DNA of 64,000 nucleotides. It comes from Streptomyces sp. Act143. GTDB taxonomy: Bacteria; Actinomycetota; Actinomycetes; Streptomycetales; Streptomycetaceae. Of this stretch, positions 1 through 8,708 are shown in pieces; position 1 is the stretch's first letter, and each line of letters begins with the position of its first letter. The notes below the pieces were generated by a model. It saw only the letters and a program-made list of their open reading frames with translations. It had not been told where the DNA came from and ran no database searches. Made by a program: the position numbers and the translations under genes. Location: positions 9,331,403 through 9,395,402 of the forward strand of contig NZ_QFRX01000001.1 of NCBI RefSeq assembly GCF_003143935.1, written 5' to 3'.

Positions 1-1
1 C

Positions 2-1288
2 TGCGCACTGGTCCTCGGCATCGTTGTCGGGAAGCTCTGGCCCGGATTGGCCGCCGACCTCCAGCCGCTCGGCGACGGCTTCACCCGGCTCATCAAGACG
101 ATCATCTCCCCGCTCGTGTTCTGCGTGGTCGTCGTCGGGATCGCGAAGGCCGGTGACCTGAAGGCGTTCGGCCGGATCGGGCTCAAGGCCCTGATCTGGT
201 TCGAGGTGGCGAGCACGCTCGCGCTGGTCATCGGCCTGCTCGCCGCCAACGTCGGCCGGCCCGGCTCGGGCATGCACGTCGACCCCTCGACGCTGGACGC
301 CTCGGCGGTGGACGCCAAGACCGGCGGCGGTCAGCTGCCCTCGACGACCGAGTTCGTCGTCAACGCGATCCCGACCAGTTTCATCGGCGCGTTCGCCGAG
401 AACGAGCTGCTCCAAGTCCTCATCCTGGCCTGTCTGGTGGGCGCCGCGCTGCTCCACCTCGGCCACGCCAAGGTGCCGCAGATGCTGCCCGCCCTCGAGC
501 AGGCCCAGGAGATCATCTTCGCGGTCGTCGGTTTCATCATGCGTCTCGCCCCGATCGCGGTGTTCGGTGCGATGGCCGTCCTCATCGGCCAGTACGGGCT
601 CGGCGTCATCGAGACCTACGCCAAGCTGATCGTCCTGTGCTACGTGGCCGCCGCGTTCTTCATCGCGCTCCTCGCCGTCGCCCTGCGCCTGGTCACCGGG
701 CTCAGCCTCTGGAAGTTCCTGCGCTACATCCGCGCCGAGATGCTCCTCGCGCTCGGCACCGCGTCCACCGAGTCCGTCATGCCGCGCGTCATGCAGAAGC
801 TGCGCCGGGCGGGGGCCCGCGACGACGCCGTGGGCCTGGTGCTGCCGACCGGCTACTCCTTCAACCTCGACGGCGCTTCGCTCTACCTGTCCATCGGCAC
901 GCTGTTCATCGCCCAGGCGGTCGGCGTCGACCTCAGTCCGGGCCAGCAGATCACCGTGGTCCTGGTGCTGATGCTCACCAGCAAGGGCATGGCCGGCATC
1001 CCCGGCTCGGCCTTTCTCGCCCTGTCTGCGACCGCGTCCTCGCTGGGGGCGATCCCGGCCGGTGCCGTCGCGCTGCTGCTCGGCGTGGACCGGATCATGG
1101 ACTCCATGCGCGTGGTGACGAACCTGCTCGGCAACTGCGTCGCCGTCTTCGCGGTGTCGCGGTGGGAGGGGGCGCTGGATCTGGAGAAGGCCAAGAGGGT
1201 GCTGAACGGTGAGACCGAGGAGGCCGAAGAGGGCGCGCCCGGGGTCCCCGTCCAGCGGACCAAGGAGACGGTGACCGAGGCCGGCTGA
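2..1288 (+). CDS. dctA: Dicarboxylate/amino acid:cation symporter (DctA/GltP family), 5' end outside window
   Basis: Integral membrane symporter of the DAACS family, expected to import C4-dicarboxylates or acidic amino acids with protons or sodium. The frame is open from base 2, so the start codon lies off the left edge; about 428 residues are visible, nearly a full-length protein. Family signatures are GYSFNLDG (near base 851) and SKGMAGIPGSAF (near base 985), the re-entrant loop and substrate-binding segments. Several hydrophobic helices precede them. The C-terminus is a soluble Glu-rich tail. A strong hairpin terminator follows 14 nt after the stop. Substrate preference between dicarboxylate and glutamate cannot be decided from sequence. 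Confidence 0.92.
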   Translation, partial: CALVLGIVVGKLWPGLAADLQPLGDGFTRLIKTIISPLVFCVVVVGIAKAGDLKAFGRIGLKALIWFEVASTLALVIGLLAANVGRPGSGMHVDPSTLDASAVDAKTGGGQLPSTTEFVVNAIPTSFIGAFAENELLQVLILACLVGAALLHLGHAKVPQMLPALEQAQEIIFAVVGFIMRLAPIAVFGAMAVLIGQYGLGVIETYAKLIVLCYVAAAFFIALLAVALRLVTGLSLWKFLRYIRAEMLLALGTASTESVMPRVMQKLRRAGARDDAVGLVLPTGYSFNLDGASLYLSIGTLFIAQAVGVDLSPGQQITVVLVLMLTSKGMAGIPGSAFLALSATASSLGAIPAGAVALLLGVDRIMDSMRVVTNLLGNCVAVFAVSRWEGALDLEKAKRVLNGETEEAEEGAPGVPVQRTKETVTEAG

Positions 1289-1301
1289 CCCCCGTCACCG
1301 A

Positions 1302-1332
1302 AAAGGGCCGCGGCGACCAGCCGCGGCCCTTT
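1302..1332. terminator. Bidirectional hairpin terminator between dctA and marR
   Basis: Perfect 13-bp stem: AAAGGGCCGCGGC at 1302-1314, loop gacca, and its complement at 1320-1332. The arms start with A and end with T runs on both strands. It lies between two convergent genes and can serve both. Confidence 0.88.
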
Positions 1333-1341
1333 CCCATGCCC

Positions 1342-1830
1342 TCAACAGTGCTTCCCCGCCTCGGGTGGGTCCCCGTCCAGCAACGTGTCCAGCAGCCCGC
1401 CCAGCACCTTCCGCTGCTCCTGCGTCAACGGTGCCAGAATCTCCGCCGCCGCCGACCGCCGCGCCCCCCGCAGCTCGCGCAGCGCCTTGCGTCCGTCGTC
1501 CGTGAGCTCGATCCGGATCACTCGCCGGTTCGTCGGATCCGGCACCCGCCGCACCTTGCCGCCCGCCTCCAGGCCGTCGACCAGGGTCGTCACCGCGCGC
1601 GGGACGACTTCGAGCCGCGCGGCCAGATCGGCCATGCGCGGCGGCGAGCCGTAGTGCGCGAGGGTGCGCAGCAGCCGGGACTGGGCCGGGGTGACACCCA
1701 TGCCGCTCTGCTCGATGTGCCGCTTCTGGATGCGGTGCACACGCCGCGTGAACCGCAGCAGCTGCTCGGCGAGCAGGGCATCGGGATCGGAGGCGGTCGC
1801 GGGGCCGGTCACGGACACGGGGTCGGTCAT
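1342..1830 (-). CDS. MarR family transcriptional regulator
   Basis: 162-residue winged-helix DNA-binding protein. The MarR core runs from about residue 45 to 130, with the recognition segment (DLAARLEVVPRAVTTLVDGLE) followed by the wing (VRRVPDPTNRRVIRIELTDDG). It is divergent from an ABC exporter starting 95 bp away, and that gap carries two palindromes. By analogy with MarR/exporter pairs it probably represses itself and the exporter, with a small-molecule ligand relieving repression. No good Shine-Dalgarno is visible before the ATG at 1830, so the start is reasonable but not certain. Confidence 0.9.
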   Translation of the reverse strand: MTDPVSVTGPATASDPDALLAEQLLRFTRRVHRIQKRHIEQSGMGVTPAQSRLLRTLAHYGSPPRMADLAARLEVVPRAVTTLVDGLEAGGKVRRVPDPTNRRVIRIELTDDGRKALRELRGARRSAAAEILAPLTQEQRKVLGGLLDTLLDGDPPEAGKHC

Positions 1831-1865
1831 GCGGGAACAATAACAGGACTATGTGCATTGTGAGT

Positions 1866-1903
1866 ATAGGTAACTATGAGCTAAGGTCCGTAAGTCTCTT
1901 ACG
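1866..1903. promoter_or_regulatory. Candidate operators between marR and the ABC exporter
   Basis: Two dyads lie in the divergent promoter region. ATAGGTAACTAT (1866-1877) is a 12-bp palindrome with one mismatched base pair. CGTAAG-tct-CTTACG (1889-1903) has perfect 6-bp arms. The local sequence is AT-rich compared with its surroundings. Either may be the MarR site; this is inferred from position and symmetry. Confidence 0.5.
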
Positions 1904-1924
1904 ACGAGCCTCCCGAAGGAGCCC

Positions 1925-3733
1925 ATGCACCCCGACAACGAACTCAAATGGACCCCGCCCGGCGACGCCGGCACGGCGGGGCAGCCCCGGCAGGTCCGCC
2001 GCATCCTGAAGCTCTTCCGCCCCTATCGCAGCCGCCTCGCCGTCGTCGGCCTCCTCGTCGGCGCCGCCTCACTGGTCTCCGTCGCCACGCCCTTCCTGCT
2101 GAAGGAGACGCTGGACGTCGCGATCCCCGAGGGCCGTACCGGCCTGCTCAGCCTGCTGGCGCTCGGCATGATCCTCAGCGCCGTGCTGACCAGCGTCTTC
2201 GGCGTCCTGCAGACCCTGATCTCCACCACCGTCGGTCAGCGCGTCATGCACGACCTGCGCACCGCCGTCTACGACCGCCTCCAGCGCATGTCGCTGGCGT
2301 TCTTCACGCGCACGCGCACCGGCGAGGTCCAGTCCCGCATCGCCAACGACATCGGCGGCATGCAGGCCACCGTCACCTCCACCGCGACCTCCCTGGTCTC
2401 CAACGCCACCAGCGTCGTCGCCACGATCGTCGCGATGGTCGCCCTCGACTGGCGTCTGACCGTCGTCTCGCTGCTCCTGCTCCCCGTCTTCGTGTGGATC
2501 AGCCGCCGGGTCGGCAACGAACGCAAGAAGATCACCACCCAGCGCCAGAAGCAGATGGCCGCGATGGCCGCCACCGTCACCGAGTCCCTCTCGGTCAGCG
2601 GCATCCTCCTGGGCCGCACCATGGGCCGCTCCGACTCGCTCACCCAGTCCTTCTCGGAGGAGTCCGAGCGCCTGGTCGACCTCGAGGTGAAGGCGAACAT
2701 GGCCGGCCGCTGGCGCATGGCCGTCATCACGATCGTCATGGCCGCCATGCCCGCCGTCATCTACTGGACCGCGGGCCTCGCCCTCCAGATGGGCGGCCCG
2801 GACGTCTCGATCGGCACGATCGTCGCCTTCGTCTCGCTCCAGCAGGGCCTGTTCCGCCCCGCGGTCAGCCTGCTCGGCACCGGCGTCCAGATACAGGCCT
2901 CCCTCGCGTTGTTCCAGCGCATCTTCGAGTACCTCGACCTGCCGTTGGACATCACCGAGCGCGAGAACCCCGTCCACCTGGACACCGTCAAGGGCGAGGT
3001 CCGGTTCGAGAACGTCGAGTTCCGCTACGACGAGAAGGGCGCGCCCACGCTCGACGGCGTCGACATCGCCGTCCCCGCGGGCAGCAGCCTCGCGGTCGTC
3101 GGCTCGACCGGCGCCGGCAAGTCCACCCTGGGCCACCTGGTGCCGCGGCTCTACGACGTCACCGGCGGCCGGGTCACCCTCGACGGCGTCGACGTCCGCG
3201 ACCTGGACTTCGACACCCTCGCGCGCGCGGTCGGCGTGGTCTCCCAGGAGACGTACCTCTTCCACGCCACGGTCGCCGACAACCTGCGCTTCGCGAAGCC
3301 GGACGCCACCGACGAGGAACTGCACGCGGCGGCGAAGGCGGCCCAGATCCACGATCACATCGCGAACCTGCCCGACGGCTACGACACGGTGGTGGGGGAG
3401 CGCGGCCACCGCTTCTCCGGTGGCGAGAAGCAGCGTCTGGCCATCGCCCGCACGATCCTGCGCGATCCGCCGGTGCTGATCCTCGACGAGGCGACCAGCG
3501 CCCTGGACAACCGCACCGAGCGGGCCGTCCAGGAGGCCATCGACGCCCTGTCCGCCAACCGCACCACGCTCACCATCGCGCACCGGCTGTCCACCGTCCG
3601 GGGTGCCGACCAGATCGTGGTCCTGGACTCCGGCCGCGTCGCGGAACGCGGCACGCACGACGAACTGCTGGAACGGGACGGGCGGTACGCGGCCCTCGTA
3701 CGCCGGGATGCTCAACTGGAACCGACAAGCTGA
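1925..3733 (+). CDS. ABC exporter, fused permease/ATPase (homodimeric half-transporter)
   Basis: 602-residue type IV (MDR/lipid-type) ABC exporter half. Six membrane helices occupy about residues 35-310. The nucleotide-binding domain has Walker A GSTGAGKST (K399), signature FSGGEKQR, Walker B VLILDEAT and switch-loop IAHRLST. It probably works as a homodimer exporting hydrophobic compounds. A clear GAAGGAG at 1915-1921 sits 3 nt before the ATG. The divergent MarR gene suggests inducible drug or metabolite efflux. The transported compound is unknown. Confidence 0.93.
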   Translation: MHPDNELKWTPPGDAGTAGQPRQVRRILKLFRPYRSRLAVVGLLVGAASLVSVATPFLLKETLDVAIPEGRTGLLSLLALGMILSAVLTSVFGVLQTLISTTVGQRVMHDLRTAVYDRLQRMSLAFFTRTRTGEVQSRIANDIGGMQATVTSTATSLVSNATSVVATIVAMVALDWRLTVVSLLLLPVFVWISRRVGNERKKITTQRQKQMAAMAATVTESLSVSGILLGRTMGRSDSLTQSFSEESERLVDLEVKANMAGRWRMAVITIVMAAMPAVIYWTAGLALQMGGPDVSIGTIVAFVSLQQGLFRPAVSLLGTGVQIQASLALFQRIFEYLDLPLDITERENPVHLDTVKGEVRFENVEFRYDEKGAPTLDGVDIAVPAGSSLAVVGSTGAGKSTLGHLVPRLYDVTGGRVTLDGVDVRDLDFDTLARAVGVVSQETYLFHATVADNLRFAKPDATDEELHAAAKAAQIHDHIANLPDGYDTVVGERGHRFSGGEKQRLAIARTILRDPPVLILDEATSALDNRTERAVQEAIDALSANRTTLTIAHRLSTVRGADQIVVLDSGRVAERGTHDELLERDGRYAALVRRDAQLEPTS

Positions 3734-3776
3734 AGATATGCCGGGTTTGTAACGATGTGGGGGTTACCGTGCCCGC

Positions 3777-4619
3777 ATGTACCAGAACACTCCGTCACGG
3801 AGCACGATTCGACTGACGCGCCGGGGCCGACTCGTCCTCATCGCGACCGGGGCCGTCGTGGCCGGCACCGCCGTGGCGGTGCCGCTGCTGAGCCTGGACA
3901 GCGACAAGGACGCCAAGCCCACCTCACTGGTGATCCCCGAGGGCTGGCGCTCCGGCCAGGTGTACGACGCCGTCGACAAGGCCCTCGCCCGTCCGGCCGG
4001 CACCACGAAGAAGGCGCTGGCCAAGGCCGCTCTGAAGCTGCCGAACGACGCCGAGGGCAATCCGGAGGGCTACCTCTTCCCGGCGACCTATCCGCTGAAC
4101 GACAAGTCCACGCCGGAATCGCTGCTGTCGTTCATGGTCAACACCGCGAACCAGAAGTTCAACGGCGCGCCCGTCGCCGCCGGCGCCCAGCGCAACGCGA
4201 TGAACGTCTACCAGGCCGTCACCATCGCGAGCATCGTCCAGGCCGAGGCCGCCACCAAGGCCGACATGGGCAAGGTGGCCCGGGTCATCTTCAACCGCCT
4301 GGAGCGCGGGATGCCGCTCCAGATGGACTCCACCATCAACTACGCGCTGAACCGTGCCACGCTGCGGACGTCCGACGCCGACACCCGGATCGACAGCCCC
4401 TACAACTCGTACCAGCGCATGGGGCTGCCCCCGACCCCGATCGACAACCCGGGCGAGGACGCGATGCGCGCCGCGATCTCCCCGACCCCCGGCGACTGGC
4501 TGTACTTCGTCACGGTCAAGCCGGGGGACACCCGCTTCACGGCGAACTACGAGGAACACCTGCGCAATGTCGCCGAGTTCAACGCGACCCAGAAGAAGAG
4601 CGCGCAGCCCAGGACGTGA
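3777..4619 (+). CDS. MltG/YceG-like endolytic transglycosylase domain protein
   Basis: 280-residue membrane-anchored protein with a short basic N-terminus, one transmembrane segment (about residues 17-40) and a YceG/MltG domain. Diagnostic features are an IPEG-type entry, PEGYLFPATYPL, ASIVQAEA with the conserved Glu at residue 157, VARVIFNRL and LPPTPIDNPG. MltG cleaves nascent glycan strands and influences glycan length. This protein lacks the long cytoplasmic N-terminal region of the housekeeping Streptomyces MltG, so it is probably a second, shorter paralogue. An inverted repeat GTAAC-n9-GTTAC (3749-3767) lies just upstream. Confidence 0.85.
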   Translation: MYQNTPSRSTIRLTRRGRLVLIATGAVVAGTAVAVPLLSLDSDKDAKPTSLVIPEGWRSGQVYDAVDKALARPAGTTKKALAKAALKLPNDAEGNPEGYLFPATYPLNDKSTPESLLSFMVNTANQKFNGAPVAAGAQRNAMNVYQAVTIASIVQAEAATKADMGKVARVIFNRLERGMPLQMDSTINYALNRATLRTSDADTRIDSPYNSYQRMGLPPTPIDNPGEDAMRAAISPTPGDWLYFVTVKPGDTRFTANYEEHLRNVAEFNATQKKSAQPRT

Positions 4620-4637
4620 CGCCGACGGCCTCGGGCA

Positions 4638-5705
4638 TCAGGCGGCGACGGGCTCTCCGGCCAGCAGTCGCCTGATGTCCCGCACGGCCGCCCGTCCGGC
4701 CCGGTTGGCGCCGATGGTGCTGGCGGACGGGCCGTAGCCGACGAGGTGCACCCGGGGATCGGCGACCGCGCGCGTGCCCTCGACGCGAATGCCGCCGCCC
4801 GGCTCGCGCAGCTTCAGCGGTGCCAGGTGGTCGATGGCGGCACGGAACCCGGTCGCCCACAGGATCACGTCGGCGTCGACGTGCCGCCCGTCCGCCCACT
4901 GCACGCCGTGCGGGGTGATCCGCTCGAACATGGGCTGCCGGTCCAGGACCCCGTCGGCGATGGCCTGCCGGATCGCGTCGTTGAGGGGCAGCCCGGTCAC
5001 CGACACCACGCTCTTGGGCGGCAGCCCCTGCCGCACCCGCTCCTCGACCGATGCCACGGCCGACCGGCCCACGTCCTCGGTGAAGGGGCCCGCACGGAAG
5101 ACGGGCGGCCGTCGGGTCACCCAGGTGGTGGCGAGCGCGTAGGGGGCGATCTCCATCAGATGCTGGGTGCCGGACGCACCCCCGCCCACCACCACGACCC
5201 GCTGCCCGGCGAACTCCTCGGGCCCGGGGTACTGCGCGGTGTGCAACTGCCGCCCGCGGAAGGTCGCCTGCCCCGGATAGCGCGGCCAGAAGGGCCGGTC
5301 CCAGGTGCCGGTCGCGTTGATCAGGGCGCGCGTCGCCCAGGTCCCGGCCGAGGTCTCGACGACCAGCCGCCCGTCCTCACCGTCCCGCACCGCGCGCACG
5401 TCCACCGGCCGCCGCACCCGCAGACCGAAGGTCCGCTCGTACGTGTCGAAGTACTCGGCGATCACCTCGGCGGACGGCCGCGCCGGATCGGCGTCCGTCA
5501 GCTCCATCCCCGGCAGCGAGTGCATCCCGTGCACCTTGCCGTACGTCAGCGAGGGCCACCGGAACTGCCAGGCGCCGCCCGGGCCGGGGGAGTGGTCCAG
5601 CACGACGAAGTCGCGCGCGGGCTCGAAACCGGTCCGGCGCAGGTGATAGGCGCTGGACAGACCGGCCTGACCAGCGCCTATGACGACGACCTCAGTGTTG
5701 TTCAC
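4638..5705 (-). CDS. Flavin-dependent monooxygenase (FMO/CzcO type) at the end of the sulfonate operon
   Basis: 355-residue single-component flavoprotein. The N-terminus carries the FAD Rossmann motif GAGQAG. The FMO-identifying motif F-x-G-x3-H-x3-Y is present as FRGRQLHTAQY. The NADPH Rossmann motif is GGGASG, followed by ATGF near the end. Such enzymes use NADPH and O2 to oxygenate sulfur or nitrogen atoms. It begins 35 bp after the ssuA stop in the same direction, so it is most likely the last gene of the sulfonate operon and may oxidise an organosulfur substrate. It is not an SsuD-type FMNH2-dependent sulfonate monooxygenase. Substrate is inferred from context only. Confidence 0.85.
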   Translation of the reverse strand: MNNTEVVVIGAGQAGLSSAYHLRRTGFEPARDFVVLDHSPGPGGAWQFRWPSLTYGKVHGMHSLPGMELTDADPARPSAEVIAEYFDTYERTFGLRVRRPVDVRAVRDGEDGRLVVETSAGTWATRALINATGTWDRPFWPRYPGQATFRGRQLHTAQYPGPEEFAGQRVVVVGGGASGTQHLMEIAPYALATTWVTRRPPVFRAGPFTEDVGRSAVASVEERVRQGLPPKSVVSVTGLPLNDAIRQAIADGVLDRQPMFERITPHGVQWADGRHVDADVILWATGFRAAIDHLAPLKLREPGGGIRVEGTRAVADPRVHLVGYGPSASTIGANRAGRAAVRDIRRLLAGEPVAA

Positions 5706-5740
5706 GCTTCTACCAACTCTGCCGAGGTCGCAGATCTTCC

Positions 5741-6763
5741 CTACGGCTGCGCTGTGCGCGCGGGCGTGGTCGACGGCGGCAGGCCACCGTTGAACCGCGT
5801 GTCCACGAAATCACCGAAGTCGACCTTCCCCGGGATCAGCTTGAGCTCGGTGAAGGTGTCGGCGATCTCCTGCTCCGACGCCACCAGCGGCTTGTCGACC
5901 GCGACCGAGATCCGGGTGGCGTTGGTCCGCCGCACCGAGGCCAGCGCGACCTCGTAGGGCAGCCCGGTGTCCTTCGCCCAGACCTTCGCCCACTCCTCCT
6001 GATGGTCGTGCACCCACGCCGTGGCCCGCCGCAGCCGCCCCAGATAGTCCTCGATGGCGGCGGCCTTGGCCTTGTCCCGCAGCGCGGAGGGCGCGGCCAC
6101 CTGGAAGGTGAGCCCGTTGGTGACCCCCTCCCCGGTGGTCAGTATCCGCCCCTGCTTGGCCTGGAGCACTTGAGAGGTGTACGGGTCCCACACCGCCCAC
6201 GCGTCGACCTTGCCGGAGGTGAAGGCGGCGAGTGCGTCGGCGGGCTGGAGGTACTTGACGTGCACGTCGCCGAGCTTCAGCCCGGCCTTCTTCAGGGAGG
6301 CGACCAGTTGGTAGTTGGCGGACGAACCCTGCGCCACGGCAACGGACTTGCCCTTGAGCTGCTCGGGCCCGGTCAGTTTCGAGCCGTTCGGTACGAGGAT
6401 GGCGTCGCCCTCGGACGTGCCGTGGAAGGCGGACACGACCGTGATCTTCGAGCCCGCGCCCGCGGCGAACACCGGCGGGGTGTTGCCGACCCCGCCGATG
6501 TCGACGGCCTCGGCGTTGACGGCTTCCAGCAGCGGCGGTCCGGAGGTGAACGTGGACCACTTGATCTTGTAGTCGAGGCCCTCGAGTTCGCCGGCGGCCC
6601 GCAGGATCGCCTCCGAACCGCCCTTCTGGTCACCGACGTCGAGCGTGAGCGAGCCCTGGCCGTCGGTGTCGGAACCGGTGCCGGCGGTCGCACTGCCGCC
6701 GCAGGCGGTGAGCAGCAGGGCCAGAGGGAGGAGCAGGGCGGCGGGGACGAGGCGTCGTCGCAT
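5741..6763 (-). CDS. ssuA: Aliphatic sulfonate/nitrate/taurine ABC transporter substrate-binding lipoprotein
   Basis: 340-residue SsuA-family periplasmic-type binding protein. The signal peptide ends in the lipobox LLTAC, so it is anchored by Cys21 outside the membrane. The body has typical SsuA segments: a GGVGNTPPVFA loop, GKSVAVAQGSSANYQLV, and DAWAVWDPYTSQ. It should deliver alkanesulfonates or related organosulfur compounds to the SsuBC complex. The gene lies 36 bp downstream of ssuB and upstream of the monooxygenase. Family members also bind taurine or nitrate; the leader peptide and monooxygenase favour sulfur. Confidence 0.9.
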   Translation of the reverse strand: MRRRLVPAALLLPLALLLTACGGSATAGTGSDTDGQGSLTLDVGDQKGGSEAILRAAGELEGLDYKIKWSTFTSGPPLLEAVNAEAVDIGGVGNTPPVFAAGAGSKITVVSAFHGTSEGDAILVPNGSKLTGPEQLKGKSVAVAQGSSANYQLVASLKKAGLKLGDVHVKYLQPADALAAFTSGKVDAWAVWDPYTSQVLQAKQGRILTTGEGVTNGLTFQVAAPSALRDKAKAAAIEDYLGRLRRATAWVHDHQEEWAKVWAKDTGLPYEVALASVRRTNATRISVAVDKPLVASEQEIADTFTELKLIPGKVDFGDFVDTRFNGGLPPSTTPARTAQP

Positions 6764-6799
6764 GACGGATGTTCCGTTCGTGAGGGCGGGGACGGTGGT

Positions 6800-7549
6800 T
6801 CAGGCGGCTGCGGCGGCGGTGTCGACGCCGAGCCGTTCCAGCAGGCCGGCGCGGAGCTCGGCGAAGCGCGGATCGGTGAGGTCGCGGGGACGGTCGAGGC
6901 CGATGCGCTGCTCATGGGCGATGACCCCGTCGTCCATCACCAGGACGCGGTCGGCGAGCAGCACGGCCTCCTCGACGTCGTGCGTGACGAGCAGGACCGC
7001 GCAGCCGCGCCGCTGCCACAACTCGCCCACCAGGCGCTGGGCCTTGATGCGGGTGAGGGCGTCGAGCGCCCCGAACGGCTCGTCGAGCAGCAGGAGATCG
7101 GGTTCGCGGACCAACGCCCTGGCGAGGGCGGCACGCTGGGCCTCGCCGCCGGAGAGGGTCTTGGGCCAGGCGTCCGCGCGGTGACCGAGACCGACCTCCT
7201 CCAGCGCTCGCTCGGCGACCTCGCGCGCGGGCTTTCCGGGCAGCCCCAGCAGGACGTTGCGCCACACCTTCTTCCACGGCATCAGCCGGGGCGCCTGGAA
7301 GGCGACGGCCCTGCGGCGCGGCACCAGGACGCTGCCCTCGATGTCCCGGTCGAGACCGGCCAGGATGCGCAGCAGGGTGGACTTGCCGCAGCCGCTGCGG
7401 CCGAGGAGTGCCACGAACTCGCCCCGGTCGATGTTGAGTTGCAGAGCGTCGATGACGGCACGGCCGTCGAAGGAGCGGGTCAGCCCCGCCACCCGCACCG
7501 CAGGAGTGCTCCGGTGCGGACTCACCGGCCGGTGAACGTCGGTCGCCAT
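6800..7549 (-). CDS. ssuB: Sulfonate ABC transporter ATP-binding protein
   Basis: 249-residue ATPase with Walker A GRSGCGKST, signature LSGGEAQR, Walker B LLLLDEPFGALD and an H-loop LVTHDVEEA. This is the usual SsuB/TauB arrangement. The ATG at 7549 (MATDVHRP) was chosen because upstream codons lie inside ssuC; it overlaps the last 28 bases of ssuC, implying translational coupling. Its N-terminus includes a short nonconserved extension before the ABC fold begins near residue 17. Confidence 0.91.
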   Translation of the reverse strand: MATDVHRPVSPHRSTPAVRVAGLTRSFDGRAVIDALQLNIDRGEFVALLGRSGCGKSTLLRILAGLDRDIEGSVLVPRRRAVAFQAPRLMPWKKVWRNVLLGLPGKPAREVAERALEEVGLGHRADAWPKTLSGGEAQRAALARALVREPDLLLLDEPFGALDALTRIKAQRLVGELWQRRGCAVLLVTHDVEEAVLLADRVLVMDDGVIAHEQRIGLDRPRDLTDPRFAELRAGLLERLGVDTAAAAA

Positions 7550-8397
7550 TGCAGCAGCAGCCTTTCGAGGGAGCGGACGACGAAGTCGGCCAGCAGGCCG
7601 AGGAGGGCGTAGACGATGAGGCAGACCACGATGACGTCGGTCCGCAGGAAGTCCCGCGCCTGCACCATGAGGAACCCGATGCCGGAGTCCGCGTTGACCT
7701 GCTCGGCGAAGACCAGCGCGAGCCAGGCGATGCCGAGCGAGTAGCGCAGCCCGGTCAGGGCGCCGGGCAGCGCGCCCGGCAGCACGACATGCCGCACGAG
7801 CCCCCACCGTGACAGCCCCGACGACTCACCGGCCTCGATGAGGTGGGCGTCCACGCCGCGAATGCCGGCGTACACGTTGAGGTAGAGCGGGAAGGTCACG
7901 CCGAGCGTGATGATGGCGACCTTCGGTGCCTCACCGATGCCGAACCAGATGATGAACAGCGGGATCAGCCCGACGAACGGCACGGTCCGCAGCATCTGGA
8001 CGGGCGCGTCCACGAGATCCTCGCCGATCCTGAACAGGCCCGAGATCAGGGCGAGTCCGGTGCCGACGAGAATGCCGAGGAGCAGTCCGGCGGCGACCCG
8101 CTGGAGCGAGGTGCCCATGGCGGAGGCCAGCGAGCCGTCGGCGATCAGGTCGCTCGCGACCCGGGCGATCCGCCCGGGCGAGGCGAGTGCGTCGGAGGTC
8201 AGCAGACCTGTGGCGCTGAGGACTTGCCACAGCAGGAGCAGTACCGCCGGACCGGTGGTGCGGCGCAGCCAGCGCGGGACGCGGGTGCGCCGGGAGGAGG
8301 CGGGGACGAGGGGTTCGAGGGCGAGAGGGCCACCAGCGGCGGGCATACCGGAAATATCCGGTTCGGCGGCGCTGGGCGGGGCATGACTGATGCTCAC
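7522..8397 (-). CDS. ssuC: Sulfonate ABC transporter permease
   Basis: 291-residue permease of the BPD type-1 fold with about six membrane helices. The EAA loop is recognisable as EAGESSGLSRWGLVRHVVLPGA. An N-terminal cytosolic extension of about 45 residues precedes the first helix. It is the first structural gene of the operon and starts 104 bp after the stop of a small leader peptide gene. The ssuB start lies inside its 3' end. Confidence 0.91.
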   Translation of the reverse strand: MSISHAPPSAAEPDISGMPAAGGPLALEPLVPASSRRTRVPRWLRRTTGPAVLLLLWQVLSATGLLTSDALASPGRIARVASDLIADGSLASAMGTSLQRVAAGLLLGILVGTGLALISGLFRIGEDLVDAPVQMLRTVPFVGLIPLFIIWFGIGEAPKVAIITLGVTFPLYLNVYAGIRGVDAHLIEAGESSGLSRWGLVRHVVLPGALPGALTGLRYSLGIAWLALVFAEQVNADSGIGFLMVQARDFLRTDVIVVCLIVYALLGLLADFVVRSLERLLLQWRPTFTGR

Positions 8398-8440
8398 GAG
8401 TGCTCCACGGAGGGGGAGAACGGGGTACGCCGGAGCGCCG

Positions 8441-8457
8441 CCGCGTCAGAAACGCGG
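8441..8457 (-). promoter_or_regulatory. Short hairpin between leader peptide and ssuC
   Basis: CCGCGT-cagaa-ACGCGG forms a perfect 6-bp stem with a 5-nt loop in the untranslated gap between the leader peptide stop and the ssuC start. It is a candidate attenuator element, read on the minus strand. No U-run follows closely, so it may act on translation or be part of a larger fold. Confidence 0.4.
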
Positions 8458-8501
8458 ACGGGCAGAAAGTGGCGCGGGGGTGAGAGGAGAAGGAGGGGGC
8501 G

Positions 8502-8585
8502 TCAGCAGCCGCGGCGACACGCGGCGGAGGCCACCCGCAGCAGGTCGATGTGACCGCGCGTGGTGAGCAGGGCTGAACGCAACAT
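8502..8585 (-). CDS. Putative leader peptide (HIDLLR..CR type) of the sulfonate operon
   Basis: 27-codon ORF starting ATG at 8585. It ends in GHIDLLRVASAACRRGC then TGA. The core H-[IM]-D-L-L-R followed by Cys-Arg is the hallmark of short actinobacterial leader peptides found before sulfur-assimilation genes. Two Cys codons (TGT and TGC) lie in the last five sense codons, fitting cysteine-responsive ribosome attenuation. The ATG is 7 nt downstream of a good -10 hexamer, so the transcript is probably leaderless. The function is inferred from family and position. Confidence 0.85.
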   Translation of the reverse strand: MLRSALLTTRGHIDLLRVASAACRRGC

Positions 8586-8592
8586 GCCGCCG

Positions 8593-8622
8593 AACGTAGC
8601 CAGATGGCGTGGTCATGGTCAA
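8593..8622 (-). promoter_or_regulatory. Promoter of the leader peptide-ssuCBA-monooxygenase operon
   Basis: Read on the minus strand: -35 TTGACC (8622-8617), 18-nt spacer, -10 TACGTT (8598-8593). This matches the vegetative Streptomyces consensus. The predicted transcription start coincides with the A of the leader peptide ATG. Confidence 0.7.
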
Positions 8623-8708
8623 TGGCGTCTCGCGGACTGGACCCGCCGTATCGCGGGACGGGCGGCAGATCGCTCACCGGGCCGGGCGCATGGGTGAGGA
8701 TGGGAGGC

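Noticed and set aside
7550..7807. Longer ssuB start inside ssuC
   Set aside because: Upstream residues are out-of-frame ssuC sequence; ATG 7549 gives a normal SsuB.
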